NCBI GenBank assembly: GCA_014904985.1
Contig: MU128991.1
Span: forward strand, 1 to 64,000
Length of the DNA stretch: 64,000 nucleotides
DNA from: Hydnum rufescens UP504
Taxonomy: Eukaryota > Basidiomycota > Agaricomycetes > Cantharellales > Hydnaceae
Direction of reading: 5' to 3'
Below, one piece after another: positions 11,111 to 23,519 of this stretch. The translations under genes were made by a program, and so were the position numbers. Below the pieces are notes generated by a model. The model made no database searches and was not told the origin of the DNA. It saw only the letters and a list, made by a program, of their open reading frames with translations. The stretch's first letter is position 1. Each line of letters starts with the position of its first letter.

Positions 11111-12438
11111 TAAACACCTAAGACGAACTGCGAACTGAGTGTCAAGGACTCACATTAGCTAGCTGGCTTGCAATAAACCTGCCGCTTCCCGACTTCTGAT
11201 TACTGTAGTCGGACGTTTGGTTTTGCATGACTGTTTTACAGCCTTACTGTAAGAGAATATCCACACGCCCAGAATGATTTGCAAGCAAGGTCGCGGGGGC
11301 CTGCGGCGCCATGTCTGGTACAATCAACATGGCACATACTTTCTACTGTGTGCTATTTGTGGGCCCTAGCCCCTTTCCTATTGACCACACAATTACCGAC
11401 TCTGCAGACTTGCTTAGGGTTTCAGTGGACTGCTCTCGGCGAACCCTGCCTACACGGCATACAAATCCAGATCCCCCTCTCTTTCTCTATAGGACTTGTG
11501 ATTTCCACGGCCTATTAGGCTGTGTAATATTGGCGCTTAAAACCCCTCCTCCACAGGTGTGCATTTACACTTCCTACTCCCGTATATCATCCAGATTCAC
11601 CCCTGCCCTCAGCTGGTGAACGTCCAGGCTCTTTACTATCCTCTGGGGACAAGTGCCACTCGTTATACGGCTATTGGAGAGGCACCCTGTTTTTGTGCGA
11701 GTCGGCAAGGGACGAAACTCATGGCGCAATTGACGGAGTTCGCCAGCCCGGTCCTTTTGAATAATTGGGGGCGACTTTCCGGTTTCAGGTGGATTCGGAA
11801 GTCGCTAATGACCGTCTGGAAGCAGGTCTAATAAGATTGCGCTGTAAAGAAGTGCGCAACACCTGTGATCCGTCGAATACCGTGATTGGTTGACTAGAAA
11901 CGTGCGGATTATCTAGACACTCCGCCAGTAAATATCCGCTGCAACTTGGTAATGCGGCGAGTTCTCCGGCCTTTGTATGTATCGCTCATTGGCGGCTGAG
12001 AGAAGGCGAACGGAATGATTTACCTACCGAAAGTGTCCGAGGGAACTTGATGTCACCGTACACAGAAGAATCTTATCCCTTTATTGGGAAAGGAACGTGG
12101 ATCTATTTGCACTCTTTTCGCCACGCCGTATTCATTGTGGAGGCACCGTGTTTGGAAGAGTTCCTGCGGATTATACCGAACACGATCCCTACTCCTATGC
12201 AAACACGAGTTCGCGATCGCTCTGAAGCTCTTTATATTTCCTCGTCAATTCCGTCGCCGATCTATGGTGGAGAATGCCGGGAATGATCGCAATCTGTCGA
12301 AGCGGATCACTGGATCTCTTATATACTATATACTGACACTTCGTTTAGCGCTCAACTCTAATTCATTGAGCTCATGTCTAGTACACTTGCGCTTCCATTT
12401 CCTCCACTCATCTGCCCCTCCTCCTCTTTCCCTTCATC
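11111..12438. other. 5' flanking region of the DUF6534 array
   Basis: There is no recognisable gene. It holds the first instance of the flank shared by the array units: the word TTTGTATGTATCGCTCATTGG near 11973, a TTATTGGGAAAGGAACGTGG block near 12080, and GACACTTCATTTAGC about 100 nt before the first start codon. ORFs at 11279-11831 and 12047-12494 have no motifs. Confidence 0.45.
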
Positions 12439-14693
12439 ATGGAGATAATCAAGGACCCCGTACCCAACATCTTTGGTGGCTCGATCATTGGTAACCTCCT
12501 CAATGCTTTGTTAGCCTCCTCCAGCCAGGATGGCCATGACAGCGCTGACCGAACGTACTTTTCAGATGCTTTGGTGTCCTCACTATCCAGACCTCTAGCT
12601 ATTATCATGCCTTCCCAAATGACGCCAGGTCGCTGAAACTGGCGGTACGTCCCTCAATATTCCCTTGAAGTGCGCATTCATTGCTCATTATCTACCAGGT
12701 GGGATTTTTATGGTGGGTATCGCGCACCCTTATCTTTCGAGACCTATTCTTCATCTTCCATTGTAAAGGACTTTGGAAGCATTTCAACTGTTGGTATCCC
12801 CTTTCCGCGCTCTTCAACTCTCGCCAGGAATCACTGCAGAGGCTCACAGTCGTCCAACAACATGTGCGTTATGCAGTGGGTGTGGTGTCCAGTCTTTATA
12901 TTGGTGGGTTGTCACCAATTACGGTAATCCTTCGACTCTGGGTCATGCAACGTGGTGCGTATGGGGGTCCATCCCAGCCGTCGACCGTTCTTTTCTCTAC
13001 TGACCCCAGTACCCATGAAATTGTCGCATATTTCTAGGGAACTCTCAACCTTTCAATTCAGCGCAGTGAGTGTTTAGCCGATCCTTATTGTGGATGGCCT
13101 CATCTTGACTTTCGCACGATCTACTTCAAGGTCTGCGCGTCAGCCACTGTGCAGACGTTCTTTGCCCATCGTGTCTACTCTCGTGGGTCGTACCACATAT
13201 CCTTGCTGAAGCCTTGCTGAAGAACCATCCCATTCATAATTCCCCTTGATTTCCATAGTGAGCGCCAATCTCTATCTAGGAGTGTTTGTGGTAGGTTATG
13301 GCCCTGATGTCTTAATAGATCAATCTGAGAGTCATGCGCCATGATTCCGTAGCAAGTCCTTGTGTTGATTCAGTTTGGTTAGTCTTGCCTAATTACCATT
13401 GCTTTGTGATGTGCTTCGTCTGTCTTATTCTTTGCACGCGCTAGGATTTGGCGCCGGTTAGTATTCATCTTCGTACGTCTCTATGGACCGTAACTGATTG
13501 TATTCCGATCAAATCGGTGTTTTGGCATGTTGCAGCAACCTCGGTCAAATTGTATGCATCCTCATATTCCCTTGGTAGGGCTGCAGCTAACGATTTGTTG
13601 GCCTGATCTGGCTATATCTTGTTCTAGGATCATGCTACCAGATTTTGAAGTACTAGTCAAGGAGTGGACATGGTTTGCCGTGGCATGGCTCACTATTCAA
13701 GTGGGTCTTGGCCGTAGTCTATTTTTCCTTGTTTCTAACATCGACCCTCTTGCCTCCGCTGATACATGGTGTGATTATGTGGATTTCAGGCCATCGCAGA
13801 TATTGTGATTGCAGCATGTATGTGTGTCATATTGCAACGTCGGCGGACCGGGTTCCGGAAGTACGTATCTTGATACTTTTACCTTCTACGATGCCAAATG
13901 CATTTACCCTTTGTCTGATTAATCTCACGCGTCGTTGCGTGGCACAGGACTGATTCAGTAATCAACCGTATGATATTGTACACAATTAGTACAGGCTTGG
14001 CCACCAGTGTTCTCTCGTGTATCCTTAATGTGGTGGTACATTTCAGTGATTTCCTTTCGCTTCTCAGTATGGCTACTAACCAACTCTGGAGACAGTTTTC
14101 CGTTTACGGAATCGATTTTAGTGTACTTATTACCGGCATGGTAGGTTACTTGGTTTTTTAGTCACCTGCTCGTTTGAGAATGAATATATTTCTAATAAGA
14201 CTGATTCCTTGATTCTGCTCTAGCCACTGGGTGCATTCTATTCTGTCACCATGCTCGCCAAGTACGTCCCTATTATATGTGTCGTTATACGTCCGATACT
14301 GAACAATTTTATTTCATTTTGATCTTGAAGTCTGCACACGCGAAAGGCACTCCTGGCGAGACTTGATACACCAAGCCTCCTTGAAATGATCAGCTCCTCG
14401 ATGAAAAAGAGAATATGGCGCAAGGCGGGGGGTGGTCCTGAAAGTGTACGTCTCACCGTAGATATCTTGGCCTGTGTGATGCCAGGGGGACGGGGTGATG
14501 CTAACTGACATTGATTGGAACTTGTCCCTCTTTCTATACTGGGAAACCTCAGGCTGGAAGGACAAATATCGTTCGAGAGGTTGTGCATGGTGATGTGAAC
14601 ACACAACAGAAGGTCCGTATCCGATGCTACCCACCTTTGTCACACCGTTCAACGGTCCACATTCTATCCTGGTTATTCCAACCAGAATGCTAA
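12439..14693 (+). CDS. DUF6534-type membrane protein, array copy 1 (possibly impaired)
   Basis: Same multi-exon structure as copy 3, about 330 aa. It begins MEIIKDPVPNIFGGS and continues through IGNLLNALCFGVLTIQT after removal of intron 1. It keeps TLEAFQL, YWWVVTNYGN, VQTFFAHRVYS, ADIVIAACMC, RRRTGF, DSVINRMILYTISTGL and FYSVTMLANLHTRK, the family's helix and loop landmarks. The last exon reads NIVREVVHGDVN. Intron 11 has AT where copies 2, 3, 4 and 7 have GT, so normal splicing there is doubtful. The exon sum was not verified for this copy. Confidence 0.65.
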
Positions 14694-16471
14694 TACACAG
14701 ATTCGGTTTACTGGGGTCCAGAGCCCTGTTTTGGGGGCGAGCTGAACCCGAACCCAAGCGAGCCCGATGACTAAGCAGTGTTGAAGTTCGCATGGGTGCT
14801 GGGGTACTACCCGTCATTAGCAGGGAGTACCGCTCAGATTATACAACTGAGATGGTCGCGGCTATTTGCATTATTTCGTTATCGAGGGTAGATATCTATG
14901 TCTAGAGATACAATACAGTACACTAGATTATTGTGCAACTCTGGGTGGTTTATCTGGAATTCCAAAGTGATGGCAGGGCTAGTCAGGGATTGGGATCAGG
15001 CGATTGCGTTGGGATTCATTCGAGGTCCCAAGGCTCGTCTGGGATTACGTCATCAATCGCATTCCAAGCGCCGGGAGCGTGGAATGGAGAAAAGGGAGTG
15101 AGGGGGTACAGTAGTTTCAGCCCCTTAGCCTGGGGAACCGCTGAGGCAACTTCAGACTGCACGAGAAACTGAGAGGAAAAGAGATCGCCTCCCGCGCAGT
15201 GTTTTGGTGGACAAATGGGAAGACGAGTGTGGCTGGGCTGGAGAGTGCGGCCTGCCAGCCTTGGGAGAGGAGAGAGTACTCAATGGCGGTTCACACACGC
15301 TTCAATAACAGGTAGATCGCAATGTTCTGGTCTCAGGTGGATTCGAAAATCGTTCATGGGAGTGTGGAATAGCCACAACCGGATTGCGCTGTAATAGCAC
15401 TGCAATCCGTCGACGATCGGGGTTGATTGGGAAGGTAGGCAGAAAGGGGGATTATGCAGATACTCTCATATCCCCTGCACCCTTGTGGTGCACCAGGTTC
15501 TTCGGTATTTGTATGTATCGCTCATTGGTGTGGCCGAGAGCAGCGGGGAGGAGGCGTATGGAACGATCCAGCCACCGAAAGCATTTGATGGAAACAATCT
15601 CACCGCTGTACAGCTGATAAAATATGTGTAGGCCACTTTTGAAATTTCTCGTTCGGACGGTTCCGCTAGCTCTATTACGGCACAGCCTGGAGGACAAATC
15701 TAAGACAAGGGTGATTGGGGTTCTTCATTGGTAGTACAGCCTATTTATGAATCCTCACTCCGGAGGTACCGAGAGGCGATGGAGCACTGGAGGCACCGAG
15801 CATTGGAGGTAGCTGACTTACACATCAGCCGACAATGCGGCGCCTTATCAGCACTGCCAGTTATCCTGGCATTGTCCTCCTTGGGCACACAGACCCCCAT
15901 ATTTACGGCACACACACTGTAAATACCCTGCTGATTTGCAACCTGCCGACCACGTCTTTCAACATTGTAGACAAGTATGATGACAAACCGTGTCTTATCT
16001 CTCATTGCATCACAGCAGACAGAACGTTGGGACCCCCAAATGTGAAGGCTGTGGCACGTCAAAGCCGCAATACAGTTGGATCGGAACTATCCGACTGAGA
16101 AAATTGCGAAAGTGACCCACACATATTTTATCGGCTGTATTGGGAAATGTGCCTGGATCTGTGTTGGAAGCCTCGTCACCGCAGTGCGAAAATAGATGCA
16201 ATCAGGCCAGTTACTACCGAACGCAGAAGCCCAGTCCGGGATCACTCTAATTTCGTTTTGTCGTCGATCTGTGGTGGACAACGTGAGGTAACGTGGGGAA
16301 TGATCACAATCCGTCGAGCCACCAAAGATCAGGCAAATGAATTGACGAAGAGTCATCGGATCTCCCATGCCGACATTTAGGTCGGCTTCAATAAATCGAA
16401 CTGTAGCACATCTGGGTTTCCATTCCCTTCCCTTCCCAGATCTACCTTCTTTATCCTTCATCGTGGAGATA
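14694..16471. other. Spacer between DUF6534 copies 1 and 2
   Basis: It contains a block (15050-15250) shared with 24460-24680 in another spacer, and the shared 5' flank from about 15290 onward, with the conserved word TATTTGTATGTATCGCTCATTGG near 15507. No gene is supported; ORFs up to 105 codons are without motifs. Confidence 0.45.
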
Positions 16472-18656
16472 ATGACCACCATGGAAGTCAACGCCTTGGG
16501 CGGCACGATCGTTGGTAACCTCCTCACCGCTTTGTCAGTCTCAGCCCTCAAGGGTGGCCACGACAGCGCTGACGGAATGCAATCGTCAGATGCTTCGGTG
16601 TCCTCAGTATCCAGATCTATAGCTATTATTGTGCCTTCCCAAATGATACGAGGCTGCTGAAATTGGTTGTGCGTCTCGTTACGTCTCCATATTCCCTTGA
16701 AATGTTCATTCATCCCCCTTCGTCTATTCCTTTCTCAGGTGGCCTTTTTATGGTGAGTGTCGACCGCACACTTTTCTTTCGAGGGATATTCCTCAGTTCC
16801 ATTGTAAAGGACTTTGGAAGCTTTTCAACTGTTGGTATTCCCTTTTCCGTGTTCTTCAGCTGTCGCTAGCAATTATTGCGAAGGCTCACAGTGGTCCGAC
16901 AACATGAACGTTATACAGTGTATGTGGGACCCAGTCTTTATACTGGTGGGTTGGCGCAAATTACGGCAATCGTCTGGCTTCAGGTGACGGAACGTGGTGC
17001 GTATAGGGTCCATCATGGCCCTTGCCCGTTCTTTCCCTACTGACCCCTGTACCCGTGAAATCATTACGTATTTCTAGGGGATTCACAACATTTCAAATCA
17101 GTGCAGTGAGTACTGAGTCGGTTCTTGGTGTGGATCTTATCTTGACTTTGGCGCTACCTACTTCAAGGTCTGTGCGTCAGTTACTGTCCAGACATTCTTT
17201 TCCTATCGTGTCTATTCTCGTAGGTCTTGCCACATATCCACCCTGGAGAACTAACCCATTAATAATTCTCCTTGACTTCCATAGTGAGTGCTAATCTCTA
17301 TCTAGGAGCGTTTGTGGTATGTTGTGGCCCTGATATCTTACAGTAATAGATTAGTCTGAAAGTGATGCACTATGACTTTGTAGCAAGTCTTTGTGTTGGT
17401 TCAGTTTGGTTAGTCTTGCCTAATTACCATCACGTTGTGACGTTCTTCTGTCTTATTCCTCCCACGCGCTAGGATTCGGTGTTGGTTAGTATTCATATTT
17501 TTGTGTCTCAATGGACCGTGACTGACTGTATTCCGATCAAATCAATGTCTTCATGTACTGCAGTAACCTCCGTCAAAGCGTATGCACCCTTGTATTCTCT
17601 TCGGCGAGCCCACAGCTAGCAACTGATTGGTCTGATTTGGTTATATATTACTGTTCTAGCAACACAGTACGAAAACCTGTAGTTGCAGCCGAGGAAATCA
17701 TGTGGGTCGCCGTATCATGGCTTGCTACACAAGTGCGTCTGCTACTCCACCCTTGTTTCTAACTCACACCGTTGGCTTCTCTGACAAATGGTACATGGTA
17801 CATGGTCTGATTATGCGTTATGTGGTTCTCAGGCAATCGCAGACATTGTAATTTCAACTTGTATGTGTATCCTATTGCGACGTCGGCGGACCGGGTTCCA
17901 GAAGTGCGTATCATAACATTTGCGATGCCACATTCATCCCCTGAATCAGACCATTCGTCTAATTAATGATCTTATGTGTCGTTCCGTGGCCCAGGACTGA
18001 TTCGGTAATCAACCGTATGGTATTATACACCATTAATACGGGTTTGGCCACGAGTGTTCTCTCGTGCGTCGTGCTTGTCCTGGTACGTTCCGGCGGTTTA
18101 TTTCGTCCTTCAGTATGATAATACTGGTGCTGAACTAATTATGGGGACAGTCCGTCAAACACTGGACGTATTTTAGTATTACTCTCGGCATGGTAGGTTA
18201 CTTGATTTTTTAGTCTTCTGCTGGTTCGAGAATGAGAATGTTTCTATGGAAGACTAATTCCTTGATCTTGTCCTAGCTGCTGGGCGCGTTCTATTCCGTC
18301 ACCATGCTCACCAAGTATGTCCCTATAATATGCCTCGTTATGCGTCCGATGCTGAACAATTTGATTTTATGGCTGGACTTGCAGTCTACACACGCGAACG
18401 ACACTCCGGGCGAGGCTTGATATGCCAACCCCCCTTGAACTAATCGACTTCAATCAAATAGAGAATGCGGCGGGATGTGGGAGATTATGGAAATGTACGT
18501 TTCAACATATATATCTTCACCTATCTGATGTCAGGGGGATGAGGTGAGGCTAACTCATACTTGTCCGTTTTTTTTAGGCAGAGACTCCAGACTGCAAAAA
18601 TGAATATCGCTAGAGAGGTGGTTGTGGACATAAAACAGAAGGTTCATCTTGGGTAA
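16472..18656 (+). CDS. DUF6534-type membrane protein, array copy 2
   Basis: Homologous to copy 3 over its whole length. The ATG used by copies 1, 3 and 4 is GTG here, so the start shifts to the next in-frame ATG (MTTMEVNALGGT). Exons coding IVGNLLTALCFGVL, ADIVIST/CMC, RRRTGFQK, DSVINRMVLYTINTGLAT and FYSVTMLTN can be read. Intron 11 has a normal GT donor. The exon after LHTR differs from the other copies by small indels, so the C-terminal frame, ending near REVVVDIKQK, is uncertain. Confidence 0.6.
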
Positions 18657-18849
18657 CGCCTATCTCTTTCATGCTGTTCAGTGGTCCGCATTCTATCATG
18701 GTTGCTCTCAGAATAGTGATACAAAGGTTGGGCTTACTAGGGTTCAGAGGCCTGTTTTTGCCCCGATGACTAAGCGGTGTTGAGGTTCAGGTTTGGATGC
18801 TACGGCATTGTCTATCGTTGGCTGGGTCTTGGGTGTCCCCATTTGCATT

Positions 18850-19260
18850 GTTTCACCATAGAGGGTAGAAATTACCTAGAGATAAATACTGTACAATAAT
18901 GTGCTAAATTTATTATGTGGTCCCGACGTTGAGCCCTCCGTAACTGTCGTCAATGGCAGTGTGGCCCGCATTGCCGAAGGGGACTCATCGACTGCCCACC
19001 CCGATGATAGGAGTCCACTGAGAGCCCCTGTACGCAGAAAGCTCGTCAGCTCCCGCATCCATGATTCTTTGTCCATCGTTAGCACACCAAAAAGTACCAA
19101 TCCCCGATTTTAAGTCGGCTCCACGGAATGTACATCCAACTCGTTCAAATTCAATAACAGAATTTTATACTGACGGCCGCAAGCCTTCGCCTCGGGTTTG
19201 ATCTACGGAGTCACGCATAAGGACGGGGGAAATGGGGTATATCTATACTTGATCCATATG
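18850..19260 (-). other. Repeated minus-strand ORF block Y, copy between array units 2 and 3
   Basis: This carries the reading DKESWMRELTSFLR followed by a conserved flank CCGATGATAGGAGTCCACTG (reverse orientation). It is a shortened relative of the longer ORF at 29609-30202. No confident function. Confidence 0.35.
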
Positions 19261-19574
19261 TATATCACACCTGCCCTCAGCCGGCAATTGCTCAACTTTC
19301 CTCTGCGGATGAGTACTGCACATTAGATGTGTATCGGAGAGGCACTTTGCCTTTGGGCGAGACCCAAGGCTTGAAGTGACGAAACTCAATGGGCGCAATG
19401 ACGTACACGGACACGCTTCAATCACAGGTCGCAATGTTGCGGTCTGGGGCGGATTCGCTGATCGTTCATACTGGTCTGGAAATAGTCACAGCTCGACGTA
19501 ATAGAACTGCAAGGGATCCTGTGATCCACTGACAATCGCAGTTGATCGGGAAAATGGCCGGAGAGGGGGATGCT

Positions 19575-20017
19575 CTGATATCCGCTGCAGCTTTCTGATG
19601 CGCGGTATTTGTATGTATCGTTCATTGGTGCGGCCCAGAGGAGCAGGGACAAGGTGAATGGAGCCTCCTAGCTGCCAAAAGTGTCTGAGGGAACGGGGCA
19701 GCTACAGAAGAATGGAGCCTGGATCCATCGGTTGTCTGCTCAAAGAAATCTACGATCTGTACCAGCACCCCTGCCAAAGGCAGACACATCGGTATTGCAC
19801 TTTATGTTGCGTTGTTAGTTCTGTCCTCGCCAATCTATTATGAACGGTAGCGTGGGAAATGGTCGAGCCGTCCGATCAAGCAGACGAGTTGAGGAAGAAC
19901 CATCGGATCTCCTGTACTGACACTTCATTTAGCTTGGTTCTACTCAATCAAGCTGATATGTAGCGCATCTGAGGCTTGCATCCCCTCCCCCAATCCTCCT
20001 CCTCTCTGCCTGTCATC
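19575..20017 (+). promoter_or_regulatory. Conserved 5' flank of array copy 3
   Basis: This represents the flank found before each plus-strand copy. It contains GTATTTGTATGTATCGTTCATTGG (about 19605-19628), a GGGAAATGGTCGAGCCG block, and the GACACTTCATTTAGCTTGG block about 100 nt before the ATG. The first word recurs 410-970 nt upstream of copies 1, 2, 4, 5, 6 and 7. Conservation may reflect recent duplication rather than selection. No TATA box can be assigned with confidence. Confidence 0.4.
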
Positions 20018-22257
20018 ATGGAGATTATGAACGTCACCTTAGTCAACGTCTTTGGTGGTTCGTTCATCGGTAATCTCCTTACCGCTTTGTCAATCTCCTC
20101 TAGCCTTAAGGATGGGAACGATAGTGCTCACCGAACACATTCGTCAGATGCTTTGGTGTCCTCACTATACAGACCTATGGCTATTATTATGCCTTTCCAA
20201 ATGACAGAAGGGCAGTGAAACTGGTGGTGCGTCTGTCCATATTCCCTTGAAATGTGCATTAATCGCCCATTATCCATTCCCTTCTCAGGTGGGCTTTTTG
20301 TGGTGAGTCTCGACGACACACTTAGTTTCTTTCAAGGGATATTCCTCATTTTCCATTGTAAAGGACTTTGGAAGCCTTTCAACTGTTGGTATCCCCTTTT
20401 CACTGCTCTTCAACTGTTGCTAGGAATTATTCCTGAGGCTTAGAGTTGTCCGACAACATACATTATGCAGTGCATGCGGTACCCAGTCTTTATATTGGAT
20501 TGTAACAAATTACGATCATCCTTTGGCCCTGGGACGTCCAACGTGGTGCGTATTGGGTCCATTGCGGCTGTTGACCGTTCCTTTCCCTACCGACTACATT
20601 GGATCGTGGCATATTTATAGGGAATTCACGACATTTCAAATCAGTACGGTGAGTACTGAGTCGGTTTCCTGGATGCCCTTATCTTAACTTGGTCGCTATC
20701 TACTTCAAGGTCTGCACATCAGTCACTGTGCAGACATTCTTTGCCCGTCGGGTCCACTCTCGTGGGTCGCACCATATATCCTCGCTGGAGAAGCATTGCA
20801 TTCATGATTCCTCTTGATTTCCATAGTTAGCGCCAATCCATATCTTGGCGTGCTGGTGGTATGTCGTGGCCCGGATGTCATAATAGATCAGTCTGAAAGT
20901 GATGCACTATGACTTTGTAGTATGTCCTCGTGTTGGTTCAGTTCGGTTAGTCTTGCCCTATCAACATCGCTTTTCAATGTGCTTCCGAGTCGTCTGTCTT
21001 ATTCCTCCCGCGCTCTAGGTTTCGGTGCTGGTTAGTACCCGTCTTTGTACAGCTCGATAGACCATGGCTGATTATATTCACATCAAATCGATGCTTTGAC
21101 GTGCCCCAGCCACCTGCGTCAAAGCGTATGCACCCTTGTATTCTCTTCCGCAAGGCCCCAGCTAACAACTTGTTGGTCTGATTTGGTTGTACTTCACCGT
21201 TCTAGGGTCACGCTACTAGAATTTGAAGCGATAGTCAAGGAGTGGAGGTGGTTTGCTGCGGTATGGCTCATTATTCAAGTGCGTCTCGGCCGTAATCTGT
21301 CTGCCCTTGTTTCTAACACGCGCACTCTTGCCTTCGCTGATACATGGTACATGGTGTCATTATATGGCTTTCAGACAATCGCAGATATTGTGATTACGAC
21401 ATGTATGTGTCTCTTATTGCGACATCGGCGGACCGGGTTCCAGAAGTGCGTATAGTGATAACATTCGCGATGCCATATTCATCGATTAAATCACTCCATT
21501 TGTCCCATTAATAACAACATAGGACAGATTCGGTAATCAACCGTATGGTATTGTACACCATTAGTACGGGCTTGGCCACTAGTGTTCTCTCGTGCGTTAT
21601 TCTTGCCATAGTGCGTTTCGGTGATTTCCTTCCGTTTTTCACTATGATAATGCTCATGCTGAACTCATTCTGGGGTCAGTTTGCTAAATACGGGTTCAAT
21701 TTTGGTGTTTTCGCCATCGGTATGGTGGGTTACTCGATTCCTTCCGTATCCCGCCCGTTCGGGGGTGGCTGTATTTCTACGTAAGACTAATTTCTTGGTT
21801 CTGTTCCAGCCACTGGGCGGGTTCTATTCCGTCACTATGCTCGCCAAGTACATCCCTATAATACGTCTCGTTACAAGTTCGATGCTGAACAATTCGATTT
21901 TATGTTTGGCTGTAGTCTAAACATGCGAAAGAGACACCAGGCGAGGCTTGATACTCCAAGCCTCCTTGAACTAATCAGCTCCTCGATCAAAAAGAGATTG
22001 GCGTGGAATAGGGGGGATCGTGGAAGTGTACGTCTCAATGCACACATCCTGACCTCTGTGTCATCAGGGCGATGAGGTGATGCTAATTGACACTGATCGG
22101 AACTTGTCCATTTTTCTAGGAAGAGTGGTCTCCTGGTGCCAGAGAGGTGGTACGTAACGATGTGAACATAAATCCGATGGTTTGTATTGGATGTCACCTA
22201 GCTTTGTCGTGCTGTTCAATGATCCCCTTTCTATCGTGTTCAGCCTCGTCAGATTAG
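20018..22257 (+). CDS. DUF6534-type seven-helix membrane protein, array copy 3 (18 exons, intact)
   Basis: Exons: 20018-20088, 20148-20226, 20289-20302, 20364-20384, 20471-20545, 20621-20648, 20710-20761, 20827-20858, 20921-20945, 21019-21030, 21110-21137, 21206-21278, 21375-21445, 21523-21610, 21680-21724, 21810-21847, 21916-22027, 22120-22257. They total 1002 nt and 333 aa, in frame without internal stops, all introns GT-AG. The spliced product shows FGGSFIGNLLTALCFGVLTI, VGFLWTLEAFQL, YWIVTNYDHPLAL, SVTVQTFFARRVHS, YVLVLVQFGFGA, IADIVITTCMC, RHRRTGFQKTDSVINRM, PLGGFYSVTMLAN and a polar tail. This order of hydrophobic segments and the RTGF-TDxxINR loop match basidiomycete DUF6534 proteins as I remember them. 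The biochemical role of that family is not known to me. Exons of 12, 14, 21, 25 and 28 nt make the gene invisible to plain ORF searching. Confidence 0.85.
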
Positions 22258-22849
22258 TGATACCAAGGTTCGTTTTACTGGGGTTCAGAGCCCTGTTTGA
22301 GGGGGACCTGAACCCTGACGTAAGCGACCCCGATGAGCAGTGTTGAGGTTCAGGTTTGGATGATAGCATAGTATCCATCACTAGCTGGGGGGCCTACCCA
22401 TATTATACAGCTAGATAGTTTCGGGTGGGTCCCCATTTGCATTATTTCATCATAGGAAAATCCAACGAGAGAACCTGGGTATCTATTGGCACATCCGTCC
22501 GATAGATCTTCCTTGGTTCTTGACTTGATCTCGCCCATTTTCCCTTCATTCCTATATGGCGAAATATACTATCTCTTTCAAGTACGGGGTCGATGGGGGA
22601 CGCCGTCGGTGGGTCCCCCCCCGTATTGCGGCCGCCACTGCCATTGATGATGGTTACGGAGGATTCATCTGTTAAAACGCTTGCTTGGCTCAAGTCGACT
22701 TGAGTTCTGACTCGCGACTTGGACGCCTGAAGTCACCCGGAGTTGCGTTCAAATCGTGGCAACAGCTAACTGGATATTACTGTAGGGTTTGAAACGACGT
22801 CATCGTTCACAACATGAATATTTGTACATTGATTGCAGACAGATCTCAA

Positions 22850-23519
22850 CCGATTTTGCTACTACACATGCTGCCCTCATTTCTGGAGTGGTTCCATAAC
22901 CGACTCCCAAATCCATCTATGCGTGACGTCCCTGGTCTCTTGTCGAAGAATGACATGCTTGAGTAGGTCCTCAGCGAAGGGAGCGCGGGCAAATCCATGC
23001 GGCTCACCTGGATGCCAGCGGTTTCAACACCCCTCACCAGAGTCTTTAATGGTTCAGTATTAAGGAAACTAAATAATTGGTTCCTCTGGTTCAAGGGGCA
23101 AGAAATGGAGAGCAAAACATACACAATTTCCGCCTGTGCCAGGAGTATTAGTATTAGATGTCCCATAGATGAGGGGTCTCCTGTTTACCCCCAATAATGA
23201 AGCGTTGAGTTGGGGGAGTCCGAATATCTGGGGAATGTGTGACGACTATTGTGCTGGGGCCATCCGGAGACATCGACCACTAGAATGAAATGACATGCGT
23301 AAGATGCGTTGGATCGGCAACATAGTGCAAAACACTATTGACCTTCTGCTCACTATTGTCCGTGTCGGGGGGAACCATGGTCAAATTCACGTCGAGGCCG
23401 TCGAATTGAACCGCAAACCTTTGACTGTCGGGCGAGAGCTCTCTGTTGACGATGAAAGAAGAGGTCCCCCTCGAAGATTCGGATGTAAAATGAGTGGTAG
23501 AAGGGGGTGTTATAGTCAA
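22850..23519 (-). pseudogene. Beta-trefoil-like gene X, copy 1, frameshifted
   Basis: Related to the better copy at 28735-29090. Exon 1 carries FIVNRELSPDSQRFAVQFDG and ends DTDNSEQK, followed by an intron and WSMSPDGPSTIVV. Near the HLW motif there is an extra G (CTATGGGAC against CTCTGGAC), which shifts the frame. It lies in the spacer after DUF6534 copy 3. The adjoining 22850-23060 is a block conserved with 28440-28680. Confidence 0.5.

Noticed and set aside
12681..13037. 118-codon plus-strand ORF as an independent small gene
   Set aside because: It runs through several exons and introns of DUF6534 copy 1 in mixed frames; only parts coincide with real exons.
14238..14817. Minus-strand ORFs of 122 and 167 codons opposite the end of array copy 1
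   Set aside because: They are antisense to conserved exons 16-18 of the DUF6534 gene and recur in the sister copies as shadows.
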